Numbered from the stretch's first letter, positions 16,784 to 26,128 are shown. The stretch is DNA of 64,000 nt from Pseudomonas sp. FeN3W (GCA_030263805.2 CP136010.1:372001-436000), one strand, 5' to 3'. Numbers and translations are program-made. Notes: generated from the letters alone by a model not told the origin.

Positions 16784-19700
16784 ATGTCACTGTTCTTCAT
16801 CAAGCGCCCCAACTTCGCGTGGGTGGTGGCGCTGTTCATTTCCCTGGCTGGCCTGCTGGCCATCCCGCTGCTGCCGGTGGCGCAATACCCTAGCGTGGCG
16901 CCACCGCAGATCACCGTCACCGCCACCTACCCCGGCGCGTCGGCGCAGGTACTGGTGGACTCGGTTACCAGCGTTATCGAAGAGGAGCTCAACGGCACCA
17001 AAGGCCTGCTCTACTTCGAGTCCACCAGCAACTCCAACGGCATGGCCGAAGTGGTGGTCACCTTCCAGCCCGGCACCAATCCGGAGCTGGCTCAGGTCGA
17101 TGTGCAGAACCGCCTGAAGAAGGCTGAGGCGCGCATGCCCCAACCCGTACTCCAGCAGGGATTGGAAGCCGAGCAGACCAGCGCTGGGTTCTTGCTGATC
17201 TACGCCCTGAGCTACAAGGAAGGCGTCGAGCGCACTGATACCACAGCCCTCGGCGATTATGCCGCACGCAACATCAACAACGAGCTGCGCCGGGTCGCAG
17301 GTGTCGGCAAGCTGCAGTTCTTCTCGTCCGAAGCGGCCATGCGCGTGTGGATCGACCCGCAGAAGCTGGTGGGCTATGGCTTGTCCATCGATGACGTGAG
17401 CAACGCCATCCGTGGGCAGAATGTGCAGGTGCCTGCCGGCAGCTTCGGTGCCTCCCCGGGCAGTCGCGAGCAAGAGCTGACTGCCACCCTGGCAGTGAAA
17501 GGCACCCTGGACGATGCGCAGGAGTTCGGTCGCATTGTGCTGCGCGCCAACCAGGACGGTTCCACTGTCAAGCTGGCCGACGTCGCTCGCCTGGAAGTGG
17601 GTAGCGAGAACTACAGCTTCTCTTCGCGCCTCGACGGCAAGCCGGCGGTGGCCGGCGCCATTCAGTTGTCTCCCGGCGCCAACGCTCTGCAGACCGCAGC
17701 GCTGGTCAAAGAGCGCCTGGCCGAGCTTTCGGTGAACTTCCCAGAGGACGTCGAATACTCGGTGCCCTACGACACCTCGCGCTTCGTCGACGTAGCCATC
17801 GAAAAGGTCATACACACCCTGATCGAAGCCATGGTGCTGGTGTTCCTGGTGATGTTCCTGTTCCTGCAGAACGTCCGCTACACGCTGATTCCAGCCATTG
17901 TCGTGCCGGTGTGCCTGCTGGGCACGCTGACGATGATGTACCTGCTGGGTTTCTCGGTGAACATGATGACCATGTTCGGCATGGTGCTGGCCATCGGCAT
18001 CCTGGTGGACGACGCCATCGTGGTGGTGGAGAACGTCGAACGGATCATGGCCGAGGAAGGTCTCTCCCCGGCTGCCGCCACCGTCAAGGCGATGGGCCAG
18101 GTGTCCGGCGCGATCATCGGCATCACCCTGGTGCTCTCGGCAGTGTTCCTGCCATTGGCCTTCATGGCCGGCTCCGTAGGCGTGATCTACCAGCAGTTCT
18201 CCCTGTCGCTAGCGGTGTCGATCCTGTTCTCCGGCTTCCTCGCCCTGACCTTCACTCCGGCCCTGTGTGCGACGCTACTCAAACCGATTCCGCAAGGTCA
18301 CCACGAGAAGCGCGGCTTCTTCGGCGCCTTCAACCGTGGTTTTGCTCGCCTGACCGAGCGCTACACCTTGCTCAATGGCAAGCTGGTGAAACGTTCCGGT
18401 CGTTACATGCTGATTTACGCCGGCATCGTCGCGCTGCTCGGCTACAGCTACCTGCGTCTGCCTGAATCCTTCGTGCCAGTGGAGGATCTGGGGTACATGA
18501 TTGTCGATATCCAACTGCCACCGGGCGCCACCCGCGCGCGGGCCGATGTCACTGGCCTGGAGTTGGAGCAGTTCCTCGCTTCCCGTGAAGCAGTGGCCTC
18601 GTCATTTCTGGTGATGGGCTTCAGCTTCTCCGGCATGGGCGAGAATGCGGCGCTGGCCTTCCCGACGCTGAAAGACTGGTCAGAGCGCGATCAATCGCAA
18701 TCCGCCGACGCGGAAACCGCAGCTGTGAACGAACGTTTCGCCGGCCTCAGTGACGGCACCATCATGGCAGTCACTCCGCCCCCCATCGACGGCCTGGGTA
18801 ACTCCGGTGGCTTCTCGCTGCGTCTGCAGGACAAAGCCGGCCTAGGCCGCGAGGCGCTGCTTGCGGCCCGAGATCAGCTGCTCGGCCAGGCCTACGACAA
18901 TCCAAAGATCCTCTACGCCATGATGGAAGGTCTGGCCGAGGCACCACAGTTGCGCGTCGATATCGACCGTGAGAAGGCCCGTACGCTGGGCGTCAGCTTC
19001 GAGTCGATCAGCAGCGCGCTATCCACCGCCTTCGGCTCGGCGGTGATCAACGACTTCGCCAATGCCGGCCGACAGCAGCGCGTAGTGGTACAGGCTGAAC
19101 AGGTCGCGCGGATGACGCCAGAAGCCGTGCTCAGGCTCTATGTGCCCAACGCCAATGGTGAGTTGGTGCCGTTGTCCGCCTTTATCAGCACCCACTGGGA
19201 AGAAGGCCCCGTGCAGCTGGCGCGCTACAACGGCTACCCGTCGATCCGCATCGCCGGTGACGCAGCCCCAGGTGTGAGCACCGGTGAAGCCATGGCTGAA
19301 CTGGAGCGCCTCGCCGCGCAGCTGCCGGCAGGCATCGGCTACGAATGGAGCGGCCTGTCGTACCAGGAGAAGGTCGCCAGCGGCCAGGCGACCCAACTGT
19401 TCGCGCTCGCCATTCTGGTGGTATTCCTGCTGCTGGTGGCGCTCTACGAGAGCTGGGCGATTCCGCTGTCGGTGATGCTGATCGTGCCCATCGGTGCGCT
19501 GGGGGCTGTGTTGGCAGTGACGGCCAGCGGCCTACCCAACGATGTGTACTTCAAGGTTGGCTTAATCACCATCATCGGTCTGGCGGCGAAGAACGCGATT
19601 CTCATCGTCGAGTTTGCCAAGGAGCTCTGGGAGCAAGGGCACAGCCTACGTGACGCTGCAATTCAGGCCGCACGCCTGCGTTTCCGCCCGATCATCATGA

Positions 19701-19915
19701 CGTCCATGGCCTTCATCCTCGGCGTAGTACCGCTGGTGCTGGCTAGCGGCGCGGGTGCAGCAAGCCAGCGCGCCCTGGGCACCGGGGTCATCGGCGGCAT
19801 GCTCAGCGCCACACTGCTGGGGGTGATCTTCGTGCCGATCTGCTTCGTCTGGCTGCTTTCGTTGCTGCGCCGCCAACCGAAAACCTCGCAACAAGATTCG
19901 GAGGTTGCGCAATGA
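16784..19915 (+). CDS. mexD: MexD-like RND multidrug efflux pump
   Basis: 1043-residue inner-membrane proton/drug antiporter of the HAE1 family. N-terminus MSLFFIKRPNFAWVVALFIS; the ribosome-binding site GAGGAATTCCCC precedes the ATG. Twelve membrane helices surround two large periplasmic loops. The conserved proton-relay region shows GMVLAIGILVDDAIVVVENV (two adjacent Asp in helix 4) and a Lys in helix 10 (GLAAKNAILIVEFAKE). It is near-identical in layout to P. aeruginosa MexD, exporting fluoroquinolones, biocides and other amphiphiles. Its stop overlaps the oprJ start by 4 bases. Confidence 0.93.
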   Translation: MSLFFIKRPNFAWVVALFISLAGLLAIPLLPVAQYPSVAPPQITVTATYPGASAQVLVDSVTSVIEEELNGTKGLLYFESTSNSNGMAEVVVTFQPGTNPELAQVDVQNRLKKAEARMPQPVLQQGLEAEQTSAGFLLIYALSYKEGVERTDTTALGDYAARNINNELRRVAGVGKLQFFSSEAAMRVWIDPQKLVGYGLSIDDVSNAIRGQNVQVPAGSFGASPGSREQELTATLAVKGTLDDAQEFGRIVLRANQDGSTVKLADVARLEVGSENYSFSSRLDGKPAVAGAIQLSPGANALQTAALVKERLAELSVNFPEDVEYSVPYDTSRFVDVAIEKVIHTLIEAMVLVFLVMFLFLQNVRYTLIPAIVVPVCLLGTLTMMYLLGFSVNMMTMFGMVLAIGILVDDAIVVVENVERIMAEEGLSPAAATVKAMGQVSGAIIGITLVLSAVFLPLAFMAGSVGVIYQQFSLSLAVSILFSGFLALTFTPALCATLLKPIPQGHHEKRGFFGAFNRGFARLTERYTLLNGKLVKRSGRYMLIYAGIVALLGYSYLRLPESFVPVEDLGYMIVDIQLPPGATRARADVTGLELEQFLASREAVASSFLVMGFSFSGMGENAALAFPTLKDWSERDQSQSADAETAAVNERFAGLSDGTIMAVTPPPIDGLGNSGGFSLRLQDKAGLGREALLAARDQLLGQAYDNPKILYAMMEGLAEAPQLRVDIDREKARTLGVSFESISSALSTAFGSAVINDFANAGRQQRVVVQAEQVARMTPEAVLRLYVPNANGELVPLSAFISTHWEEGPVQLARYNGYPSIRIAGDAAPGVSTGEAMAELERLAAQLPAGIGYEWSGLSYQEKVASGQATQLFALAILVVFLLLVALYESWAIPLSVMLIVPIGALGAVLAVTASGLPNDVYFKVGLITIIGLAAKNAILIVEFAKELWEQGHSLRDAAIQAARLRFRPIIMTSMAFILGVVPLVLASGAGAASQRALGTGVIGGMLSATLLGVIFVPICFVWLLSLLRRQPKTSQQDSEVAQ

Positions 19916-21315
19916 TCGCCTTGTACAAACCGGCCGGCACGCTGCTGCTGGCCCTTGCCCTGACTGGTTGTTCCTTGGCGCCTACCTACGAGCGGCCTGC
20001 AGCACCAGTAGCGTCGAACTGGAGCTCTTCCAGCGCCAAGCCCGGCACGGCAACCAGCGACCTCGACTGGCAGACCTTCATCGTCGACAGCGAGCTACGC
20101 AGCCTGGTGAGCATCGCCTTGGACAACAACCGCTCGCTGCGCCAGACCTTACTGGACATCGAGCAGGCTCGTGCGCAGTACCGCATCCAACGCGCCGACC
20201 GTGTGCCGGGCCTGAGTGCGACCGCCAATGGCAATCGCCAGCGGCTACCGGGCGATCTCTCCAGCAGCGGTAGCTCGGCGGTGAGCAGCACCTATCAGGT
20301 CGGCCTGTCGCTGCCTGAGTACGAGCTGGATCTATTTGGCCGAGTGAAGAGCCTGACCCATGCCGCTCTGGAGCAGTACCTAGCCACTGAGGAGGCCGGA
20401 CGCGGTGCACGCATTGCACTGGTCGCCGAAGTCAGTCAGGCCTATCTCACATACGACGGCGCCCAGCGACGCCTGCAGCTGACCGAGCAGACCCTGGCTA
20501 GCCGCGAGGATTCGCTAGGCCTGATCAGTCAGCGGCGTATAGCGGGTGCAGCCACGGCCCTGGATTACCAGGAAGCGTTGGGCCTGGTTGAGCAATCCCG
20601 CGCCGAACTGGAAAGTAACTCGCGGCAAAAACAGCAGGCATTCAATGCTCTGGTGCTACTCCTCGGCACCCAGGAGGCGGTCAAGCAAAATGCACGGGCG
20701 CCACAAGACAAACCGATGCTGCTTCAGGACATCGCCGCCGGCACACCGTCGGAGCTGATCGAACGGCGCCCGGATATCCTCGCCGCCGAACACCGTCTGA
20801 AGGCACGCAATGCCGATATCGGCGCGGCCCGCGCAGCGTTCTTCCCGCGCATCAGCCTGACCGGCAGCTTCGGTACGTCGAGTGCAGAAATGTCCGGGTT
20901 GTTCGATGGTGGCTCGCGTTCGTGGAGCTTCGTGCCAACCCTGTCGCTGCCGATCTTCGATGCCGGTCGCAACAGCGCCAACCTGGACTTGGCGGAGGTG
21001 CGCAAGGACTCCGCTGTGGCTGCCTACGAAGGCACCATCCAGACGGCATTTCGCGAGGTAGCCGATGCACTGGCGGCGACCGACACACTGCGCCGCGAGG
21101 AAGCCGCGAGACGTGCTCTGGCCAACACCACCAGTGAGACACTGAAACTGGCCAAGGCACGCTACGAGGGGGGCGTGGATAGCCACCTGCGCTACCTCGA
21201 CGCGCAACGCAGCAGCTTCATCAACGAGGCCGCCTATATTGAGATCAGCACTCAGCGACAAATAGCGTTGGTTGACCTGTATCGAGCGCTAGGCAGTTGG
21301 GGAACGCAACCTTAA
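19912..21315 (+). CDS. oprJ: OprJ-like outer-membrane efflux channel
   Basis: 467-residue outer-membrane factor of the TolC/OprM family with a lipoprotein signal ending LALALTGC, Cys at residue 20, then SLAPTYERP, the classical start of this group. Two internally repeated OEP halves are visible, with the characteristic LLGTQEAVK, PSELIERRPDILAAEHRLKA and GAARAAFFPRISLTGSFGT motifs. The start codon lies inside the mexD stop (ATGA), so translation is coupled. It completes the tripartite pump. Confidence 0.92.
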   Translation: MIALYKPAGTLLLALALTGCSLAPTYERPAAPVASNWSSSSAKPGTATSDLDWQTFIVDSELRSLVSIALDNNRSLRQTLLDIEQARAQYRIQRADRVPGLSATANGNRQRLPGDLSSSGSSAVSSTYQVGLSLPEYELDLFGRVKSLTHAALEQYLATEEAGRGARIALVAEVSQAYLTYDGAQRRLQLTEQTLASREDSLGLISQRRIAGAATALDYQEALGLVEQSRAELESNSRQKQQAFNALVLLLGTQEAVKQNARAPQDKPMLLQDIAAGTPSELIERRPDILAAEHRLKARNADIGAARAAFFPRISLTGSFGTSSAEMSGLFDGGSRSWSFVPTLSLPIFDAGRNSANLDLAEVRKDSAVAAYEGTIQTAFREVADALAATDTLRREEAARRALANTTSETLKLAKARYEGGVDSHLRYLDAQRSSFINEAAYIEISTQRQIALVDLYRALGSWGTQP

Positions 21316-21373
21316 GTGCGCTCCGCAGTAGATATGTGAGTTGCTCAAACGACAACTCAGAATATGAATTCAA

Positions 21374-21398
21374 GGCTCTGTGTCATGCGTCCAGAGCC
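21374..21398 (+). terminator. Hairpin downstream of oprJ
   Basis: GGCTCTG (21374-21380) and CAGAGCC (21392-21398) form a 7-bp stem with an 11-base loop, 59 bases after the oprJ stop and 42 before the SMR gene. There is no T-run, so it may be a weak terminator or a leader structure for the SMR transcript. Confidence 0.4.
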
Positions 21399-21439
21399 AA
21401 ACTCAATAGCTGTGCTGCACAGCACTGAAGGAGAAAATT

Positions 21440-21784
21440 ATGAGTTCGCAATTCATCGCATTCGGTGCGCTCGCTCTTGCAATTGTGAGCGAGGTAGCAG
21501 GCTCTACCCTTCTGCAAAAGACTGAACAGTTCACTAGACCTCTTCCAACCGTGGCGATGGCCCTGTGTTTCGCAGCCTCGCTCTATTTCTTATCGCATGC
21601 ATTAAAAGTGATTCCTTTAGGGATCGCTTATGCGATCTGGGCGGGCTTGGGCATCGTTCTGACGGCTATCGTCAGCGTCGTTGTTTACAGGACGGGCCTT
21701 GATGGCTGGGCCATGTTCGCTATCGGGCTCATCGTGGCTGGGGTCGTGATCATGAACACCTTGTCGACCTCAGGAGGACACTGA
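21440..21784 (+). CDS. SMR-family multidrug exporter (EmrE/Qac type)
   Basis: 114 residues with four membrane helices. The essential helix-1 Glu is in ALAIVSEVAGSTLL (Glu18), and the substrate-site motif GIAYAIWAGLG matches EmrE/QacE rather than the guanidine exporters (Gdx). It works as an antiparallel dimer exchanging protons for quaternary cations and dyes. The ribosome-binding site GAAGGAG precedes the ATG. It follows the mexCD-oprJ operon, but hairpins in the 124-base gap suggest it is separately transcribed. Confidence 0.88.
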   Translation: MSSQFIAFGALALAIVSEVAGSTLLQKTEQFTRPLPTVAMALCFAASLYFLSHALKVIPLGIAYAIWAGLGIVLTAIVSVVVYRTGLDGWAMFAIGLIVAGVVIMNTLSTSGGH

Positions 21785-21792
21785 GTTAGCGG

Positions 21793-21814
21793 CCGCTTTT
21801 GGCCGGTTAGCGAC
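21793..21814. repeat. 22-bp inverted repeat, left arm
   Basis: CCGCTTTTGGCCGGTTAGCGAC matches the reverse complement of 22514-22535 at 20 of 22 positions, 14 of them contiguous. The two arms bracket the short tyrosine recombinase gene. The right arm lies just upstream of the recombinase start and the left arm just after its stop. Confidence 0.7.
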
Positions 21815-21843
21815 GGCCTGACTTCGACCGTCGCTATACATGG

Positions 21844-22464
21844 TCAAACCTCGGTCTGCTCTGCCATTTCCAAGGCGTCGTCGACCTCAATCCCAAGATA
21901 TCGAACGGTGCTCTCCAGCTTCGTATGGCCAAGCAGAAGTTGAACGGCCCGCAAGTTCTTTGTCCTGCGATAGATCAGTGATGCCTTTGTACGTCTCATT
22001 GTGTGAGTGCCATACATGGCCGGATCAAGGCCAATGGCTTGCACCCAGCCTTTGACGATACGAGCGTATTGACGAGTGGATAGATGGTCTGAGGTGTGCA
22101 GCCTGCTCGGGAAAAGGCAGTCCTGGCTACGGAGCTGGGCTTGGTGTATCCAGGCCGCGAGAGCAGACCGTGTTTGCTCAGTAATTTCGAACTGCACTGG
22201 TCGCTTCGTTTTCTGCTGCATAACCATTGCTCGTGATGACACATGCTCGCCATGAGCAACGTCGCATACACGGAGCTTGGTTAAGTCGCAGGCTCGAAGC
22301 TTGCTGTCGATGGCCAGATCGAACAAAGCCAGATCCCGGGTTCGTTCTGCAAGCTGAAGCCTTACTCGGATGGCCCAGATATCTCTCAGCCGGAGCGGGG
22401 TTTTCTGTCCGACCAACTTTCCTTTGTTCCAGGGCCGGCGGGTGCAGGTAGCAGTGATGTTCAT
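21844..22464 (-). CDS. Short tyrosine recombinase, catalytic domain only
   Basis: 206 residues if started at ATG 22464, which has a strong GGAGGA ribosome-binding site 6 bases upstream; the open frame continues to 22542 but lacks another good start. The catalytic residues are present: Arg in DSKLRACDLTKLRV, Lys in QQKTKRPVQF, the box THTMRRTKASLIYR, and LLLGHTKLESTVRYLGIEV with the Tyr nucleophile. It lacks the N-terminal SAM-like core-binding domain of most integrases, as in the small FimB/FimE-like group. It is bracketed by 22-bp inverted repeats, hinting at inversion or excision of a small unit. Confidence 0.85.
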   Translation of the reverse strand: MNITATCTRRPWNKGKLVGQKTPLRLRDIWAIRVRLQLAERTRDLALFDLAIDSKLRACDLTKLRVCDVAHGEHVSSRAMVMQQKTKRPVQFEITEQTRSALAAWIHQAQLRSQDCLFPSRLHTSDHLSTRQYARIVKGWVQAIGLDPAMYGTHTMRRTKASLIYRRTKNLRAVQLLLGHTKLESTVRYLGIEVDDALEMAEQTEV

Positions 22465-22513
22465 GGCAAGTCCTCCACATGTGGGAGGACAAGCATGGCT
22501 AGCCAGAGAAGTG

Positions 22514-22535
22514 GTCGCTAACCGGCCATTAGCGG
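22514..22535. repeat. 22-bp inverted repeat, right arm
   Basis: Right partner of the repeat at 21793-21814, in opposite orientation, about 50 bases upstream of the recombinase ATG. Confidence 0.7.
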
Positions 22536-22609
22536 ACATCAACGATCAGGCTCTGCGGTGCAGTTATAAGCTCAATCTTGCTCGCCGAGGGATCAGCTAG
22601 CCTGTTGGC

Positions 22610-23833
22610 TTAGGTTGTCGGTTGTTGGTGTCTGGGCAGGCCGATGGATATCAGTGCAGCCAGCACGACAAATCCGCTGGAGACCCACAGGCAGGTTTCC
22701 AGACCGTATTGCTGGAAGACCCAGCCAGACAGCAGTGTCCCGACCAGCCGGCCAAGCGCGTTGGACATGTAGTAGAAGCCGACATCCAGCGACACGCCGT
22801 CTTCCTTGGCGTAGCTGACGATCAGGTAGCTGTGCAGCGACGAGTTGATGGCAAACACGCCGCCGAAGATCAGCAGTCCGCCCACGAGCACCACTTGCTT
22901 AGGCCAGTCGCTATCTAGGCCGAGGGCAATGACAACCGGAATGCCGGCCAGCAGCGCCGCCCAGAGAAACGCAGCGCGACCATCGGGCACATGCCCGCTG
23001 CGCTTGCCGGTGAGGGCTGGCGCGAAGGACTGCACGATGCCGTAGCCAATGATCCAGGTCGCCAGAAAACCGCCGACCATCCAGAAGTCCCAGCCGAAAA
23101 CCGTGCTCAGGTACACCGGCAGGGCGACTACGAACCAGACGTCGCGGGCGCCAAATAGGAACAGGCGGGCGGCAGAGAGGATGTTGATCGCCCGGCTCTT
23201 GGAAAGGATGTCCCTGAACTTGGGTTTGGCTTTGGCCTTGCCTAGATCTTTCTTCAACAAGAACAGGCTAGCGATCCAGATCAACGCCAGCACGCCGGCC
23301 ATGGTCAATACCGCGCCGGCAAAACCCAGCACGGCCAGCAGGGCGCCGCCGAGGAAGAAGCCCACGCCCTTGAGCGCATTCTTCGAGCCGGTGAGGATTG
23401 CCACCCACTTGTACAGCGTGCCCTGCTGGGCATCGGGCACCAGGAGCTTGATGGAGCTCTTTGCTGACATCTTGTTGAGGTCTTTGGCGATCCCCGACAG
23501 CGCCTGTGCGCCCATAACCCAGGGCACGGTCAGCCAGGCGGCGGGCACGGTGAGCATCAGCAGTGCGACCACCTGCATGGCCAGGCCAATGTTCATTGTG
23601 CGATTGAGGCCCAGCCGGGCACCGAGGTAGCCGCCGACCAGGTTGGTGACCACGCCAAAAATCTCGTAGAAAAGGAACAGCGCGGCAATCTGCAAGGGGC
23701 TGTAGCCCAGGCTATGGAAGTGCAACACCACCAACATGCGCAGGGCGCCATCGGTGAGAGTGAATGCCCAGTAATTGCCGGTCACCAGCAGGTACTGTTT
23801 GACCTCCGGGGCCAGAGCTGACAACGCCTTCAT
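22610..23833 (-). CDS. arsJ: ArsJ, arseno-phosphoglycerate MFS exporter
   Basis: 407-residue major-facilitator protein with about 12 membrane helices. The N-terminus (VKQYLLVTGNYWAFTLTDGA) and FLFYEIFGVVTNLVGGYLG are typical of ArsJ. ArsJ exports 1-arseno-3-phosphoglycerate, made when GAPDH uses arsenate in place of phosphate. The adjacent upstream gapdh gene, 18 bases away, is the defining genetic partner and confirms the assignment. Last gene of the six-gene minus-strand ars operon. Confidence 0.93.
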   Translation of the reverse strand: MKALSALAPEVKQYLLVTGNYWAFTLTDGALRMLVVLHFHSLGYSPLQIAALFLFYEIFGVVTNLVGGYLGARLGLNRTMNIGLAMQVVALLMLTVPAAWLTVPWVMGAQALSGIAKDLNKMSAKSSIKLLVPDAQQGTLYKWVAILTGSKNALKGVGFFLGGALLAVLGFAGAVLTMAGVLALIWIASLFLLKKDLGKAKAKPKFRDILSKSRAINILSAARLFLFGARDVWFVVALPVYLSTVFGWDFWMVGGFLATWIIGYGIVQSFAPALTGKRSGHVPDGRAAFLWAALLAGIPVVIALGLDSDWPKQVVLVGGLLIFGGVFAINSSLHSYLIVSYAKEDGVSLDVGFYYMSNALGRLVGTLLSGWVFQQYGLETCLWVSSGFVVLAALISIGLPRHQQPTT

Positions 23834-23851
23834 GCTTGCATCCCTACTCGG

Positions 23852-24856
23852 TTAAACGGCCAGGCCGACCAGCTTGGCCAGCTCCACGGTGCGGTTGGCA
23901 TAGCCCCACTCGTTGTCGTACCAGGCATAGAGCTTCACCTGAGTGCCATTGACGACCATGGTCGACAGCGCATCGATGATCGAGGAGCGCGGGTCGGTGC
24001 GGTAATCGATGGAGACCAGCGGGCGTTCCTCGTAGCCGAGGATGCCTTTCAACGGGCCTTCGGCAGCCGCCTTCAGCAGTTGGTTGACGGCCTCCACCGA
24101 GGTGGCCCGCTCAACTTCGAATACGCAGTCGGTCAGCGAGGCGTTGGCCAGTGGCACACGCACAGCGTGACCGTTCAGTTTGCCGCGCAGCTCGGGGAAG
24201 ATCTCGGCAATGGCGGTGGCCGAGCCGGTGGTGGTCGGGATCAGGCTCATGCCGCTGGCGCGGGCACGGCGCAGATCCTTGTGCGGGGTGTCGAGGATGC
24301 TCTGGGTGTTGGTCAGGTCATGAATGGTGGTGATCGAACCGTGGCGGATGCCGAGGTTCTCGTGGATCACCTTAACCACTGGAGCAAGGCAATTGGTGGT
24401 ACAGGAGGCTGCGGTGACGATGCGGTGCTGCGCCGGATCGAACAGCTGCTGGTTGACGCCCATCACTACGTTGAGTGCGCCTTTCTCCTTCACGGGCGCG
24501 CAGACTACGACCCGCTTCACGCCTTGATCGAGGTAGGCCTGCAAGACCGCCACGGTCTTCATCTTGCCACTGGCCTCGATCACCAGATCGCAGTCCGACC
24601 AGTCGGTGTCGGCAATCGCCTTGTTGGCAGTGACCTGGATGCGCTTGCCGCCGATCACCACGCAATCGCCATCACTGCCGGCTTCGTGGTGCCAGCGACC
24701 GTGCACCGAGTCGAAGTTGATCAGGTGCGCATGGGTGGCGGCGTCGCCTGCCGGATCATTGATGCGGACAAATTCGAACTCGGGCCAATCCCAGGAGGCG
24801 CGCAGCGCCAGGCGACCGATGCGACCGAAACCGTTGATACCAATCTTGATAGCCAT
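23852..24856 (-). CDS. gapdh: Glyceraldehyde-3-phosphate dehydrogenase of the arsJ pair
   Basis: 334-residue class I GAPDH. NAD-binding start MAIKIGINGFGRIGRLALRA; catalytic Cys in TAASCTTNCLAP; His in the HGSITTIHDLTNTQ segment; C-terminal AWYDNEWGYANRTVELAKL. In arsJ operons this isozyme makes 1-arseno-3-phosphoglycerate from arsenate, giving ArsJ its substrate. A second, housekeeping gap gene is expected elsewhere. It sits between a phosphatase-like gene and arsJ with short gaps. Confidence 0.93.
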   Translation of the reverse strand: MAIKIGINGFGRIGRLALRASWDWPEFEFVRINDPAGDAATHAHLINFDSVHGRWHHEAGSDGDCVVIGGKRIQVTANKAIADTDWSDCDLVIEASGKMKTVAVLQAYLDQGVKRVVVCAPVKEKGALNVVMGVNQQLFDPAQHRIVTAASCTTNCLAPVVKVIHENLGIRHGSITTIHDLTNTQSILDTPHKDLRRARASGMSLIPTTTGSATAIAEIFPELRGKLNGHAVRVPLANASLTDCVFEVERATSVEAVNQLLKAAAEGPLKGILGYEERPLVSIDYRTDPRSSIIDALSTMVVNGTQVKLYAWYDNEWGYANRTVELAKLVGLAV

Positions 24857-24879
24857 GTTTTTCGACTCAGCTGCTGAAG

Positions 24880-25380
24880 TTAGTGGGCGGCACCGAACTG
24901 GGTGAGCCAGTTAAGGTGGGCCGGGTGTTGAATGGCCTTGGGACGCAGGGCTTGCACCAGGGCGATGGCATCGGCGCGGGGAATGCCGGCTTCGATCATG
25001 ATTCGCGCAGCAATCAGCCCGGTGCGCCCCGAGCCGCCCTTGCAGTGGATGGCGATGTCCTGGCCGGCGTTGAGCCGTTCAAGGATGCTTTGTTTGGAGG
25101 CTTTCCAGCCCTGGCCGAAATCCTCAAGCGGCACTTGTTCATCCGCAACCGGCAGGTGGAACCAGGCCATGTCTTGCACCTGGCATTGCTTGCCAATGTC
25201 CTCAGCCCCGTTGGCGGCCAGTTCGCTTGCCGGCATCAGGCTGATCACGGCAGAGGCGCCGGCCTGTTTGAGTGTGGCCAGCGAGTCGGCAAGGCTGCTG
25301 TTCTTGGTGCCGGGACAGGGCGTGAAGATCAGTTTGCCCTTGATGCCGGGGATGCTGAGCAGGTCGTAGGGGTGATTCAT
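24880..25380 (-). CDS. Cys-based protein phosphatase-like, ars operon
   Basis: 166 residues with the dual-specificity/tyrosine phosphatase signature IHCKGGSGRTGLIAARI (Cys-x5-Arg) and an upstream acidic loop (HLPVADEQVPLEDF) that may carry the general acid. The overall layout resembles the CDKN3-like small phosphatases found inside arsJ operons. Its substrate is unknown; dephosphorylation of a glycolytic or arseno-phospho compound is conjecture. Neighbour gaps of 23 and 19 bases indicate operon membership. Confidence 0.82.
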   Translation of the reverse strand: MNHPYDLLSIPGIKGKLIFTPCPGTKNSSLADSLATLKQAGASAVISLMPASELAANGAEDIGKQCQVQDMAWFHLPVADEQVPLEDFGQGWKASKQSILERLNAGQDIAIHCKGGSGRTGLIAARIMIEAGIPRADAIALVQALRPKAIQHPAHLNWLTQFGAAH

Positions 25381-25399
25381 TGTGGGGGGTTCCTGGCAG

Positions 25400-26110
25400 T
25401 CAGATGGCGCGCTGGTTGACGCGCTTGGAGAGTTCTTCAGCGGACTCTTTACGTTCCGAGTAACGGTCGACCAAATAGTCGCTGTGGCCGCGCAGCAGCA
25501 GAGTGAACTTGACCAGTTCCTCCATGACGTCCACTACGCGGTCGTAATAGCTGGAAGGTTTCATGCGCCCGGCCTCGTCGAATTCGAGGTAGGCCTTGGG
25601 CACTGAAGACTGGTTGGGGATGGTGAACATGCGCATCCAGCGCCCCAGCACACGCATCTGGTTAACCGCATTGAACGATTGCGAGCCTCCACAGACCTGC
25701 ATCACGGCCAGGGTCTTGCCTTGGCTGGGACGTATAGCCCCCATGGACAGCGGTATCCAGTCGATCTGCGACTTGAATACGCCGGTCATGGCGCCGTGGC
25801 GCTCGGGTGAGCACCACACCTGGCCTTCAGACCAGAGCACCAGATCGAGGAGTTCCTTGACCTTGGGATGGCTGCTGTCGGCATCGTCCGGCATCGGCAG
25901 GCCGGAAGGATCGAAGATTCGGGTTTCCGCGCCAAAGGCCTCCAGCAAGCGCGCCGCTTCCTGGGTCAGCAGCCTGCTGTAGGAGCGCTCACGATTGGAG
26001 CCATAGAGCAGCAGAATTCGCGGCTTGTGCTCGCCCTCGGCGTGGCCCAGGTTGGCCGGGATAGAGCGGTCAAACAGCTCCTCGGTGACGTTGGGCAGGT
26101 TGTCGATCAT
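25400..26110 (-). CDS. arsH: ArsH NADPH-dependent FMN oxidoreductase
   Basis: 236 residues of the flavodoxin-like ArsH family, which oxidises trivalent organoarsenicals and reduces quinones and metals using FMN and NADPH. The FMN phosphate loop is LLLYGSNRERSYSRLL; other family marks are WCSPERHGAMTGVFKSQIDW and AVMQVCGGSQSFNAVNQMR. The ribosome-binding site AAGAGGT precedes ATG 26110. Length and motifs are normal. Confidence 0.93.
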   Translation of the reverse strand: MIDNLPNVTEELFDRSIPANLGHAEGEHKPRILLLYGSNRERSYSRLLTQEAARLLEAFGAETRIFDPSGLPMPDDADSSHPKVKELLDLVLWSEGQVWCSPERHGAMTGVFKSQIDWIPLSMGAIRPSQGKTLAVMQVCGGSQSFNAVNQMRVLGRWMRMFTIPNQSSVPKAYLEFDEAGRMKPSSYYDRVVDVMEELVKFTLLLRGHSDYLVDRYSERKESAEELSKRVNQRAI

Positions 26111-26128
26111 GGGTTTGTACCTCTTGGG

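Noticed and set aside
21316..21439. Possible guanidine-II (mini-ykkC) riboswitch before the SMR gene
   Set aside because: Two hairpins are present and one loop contains ACGA, but the second loop lacks ACGR, and the exporter has the Qac/EmrE rather than the Gdx signature.
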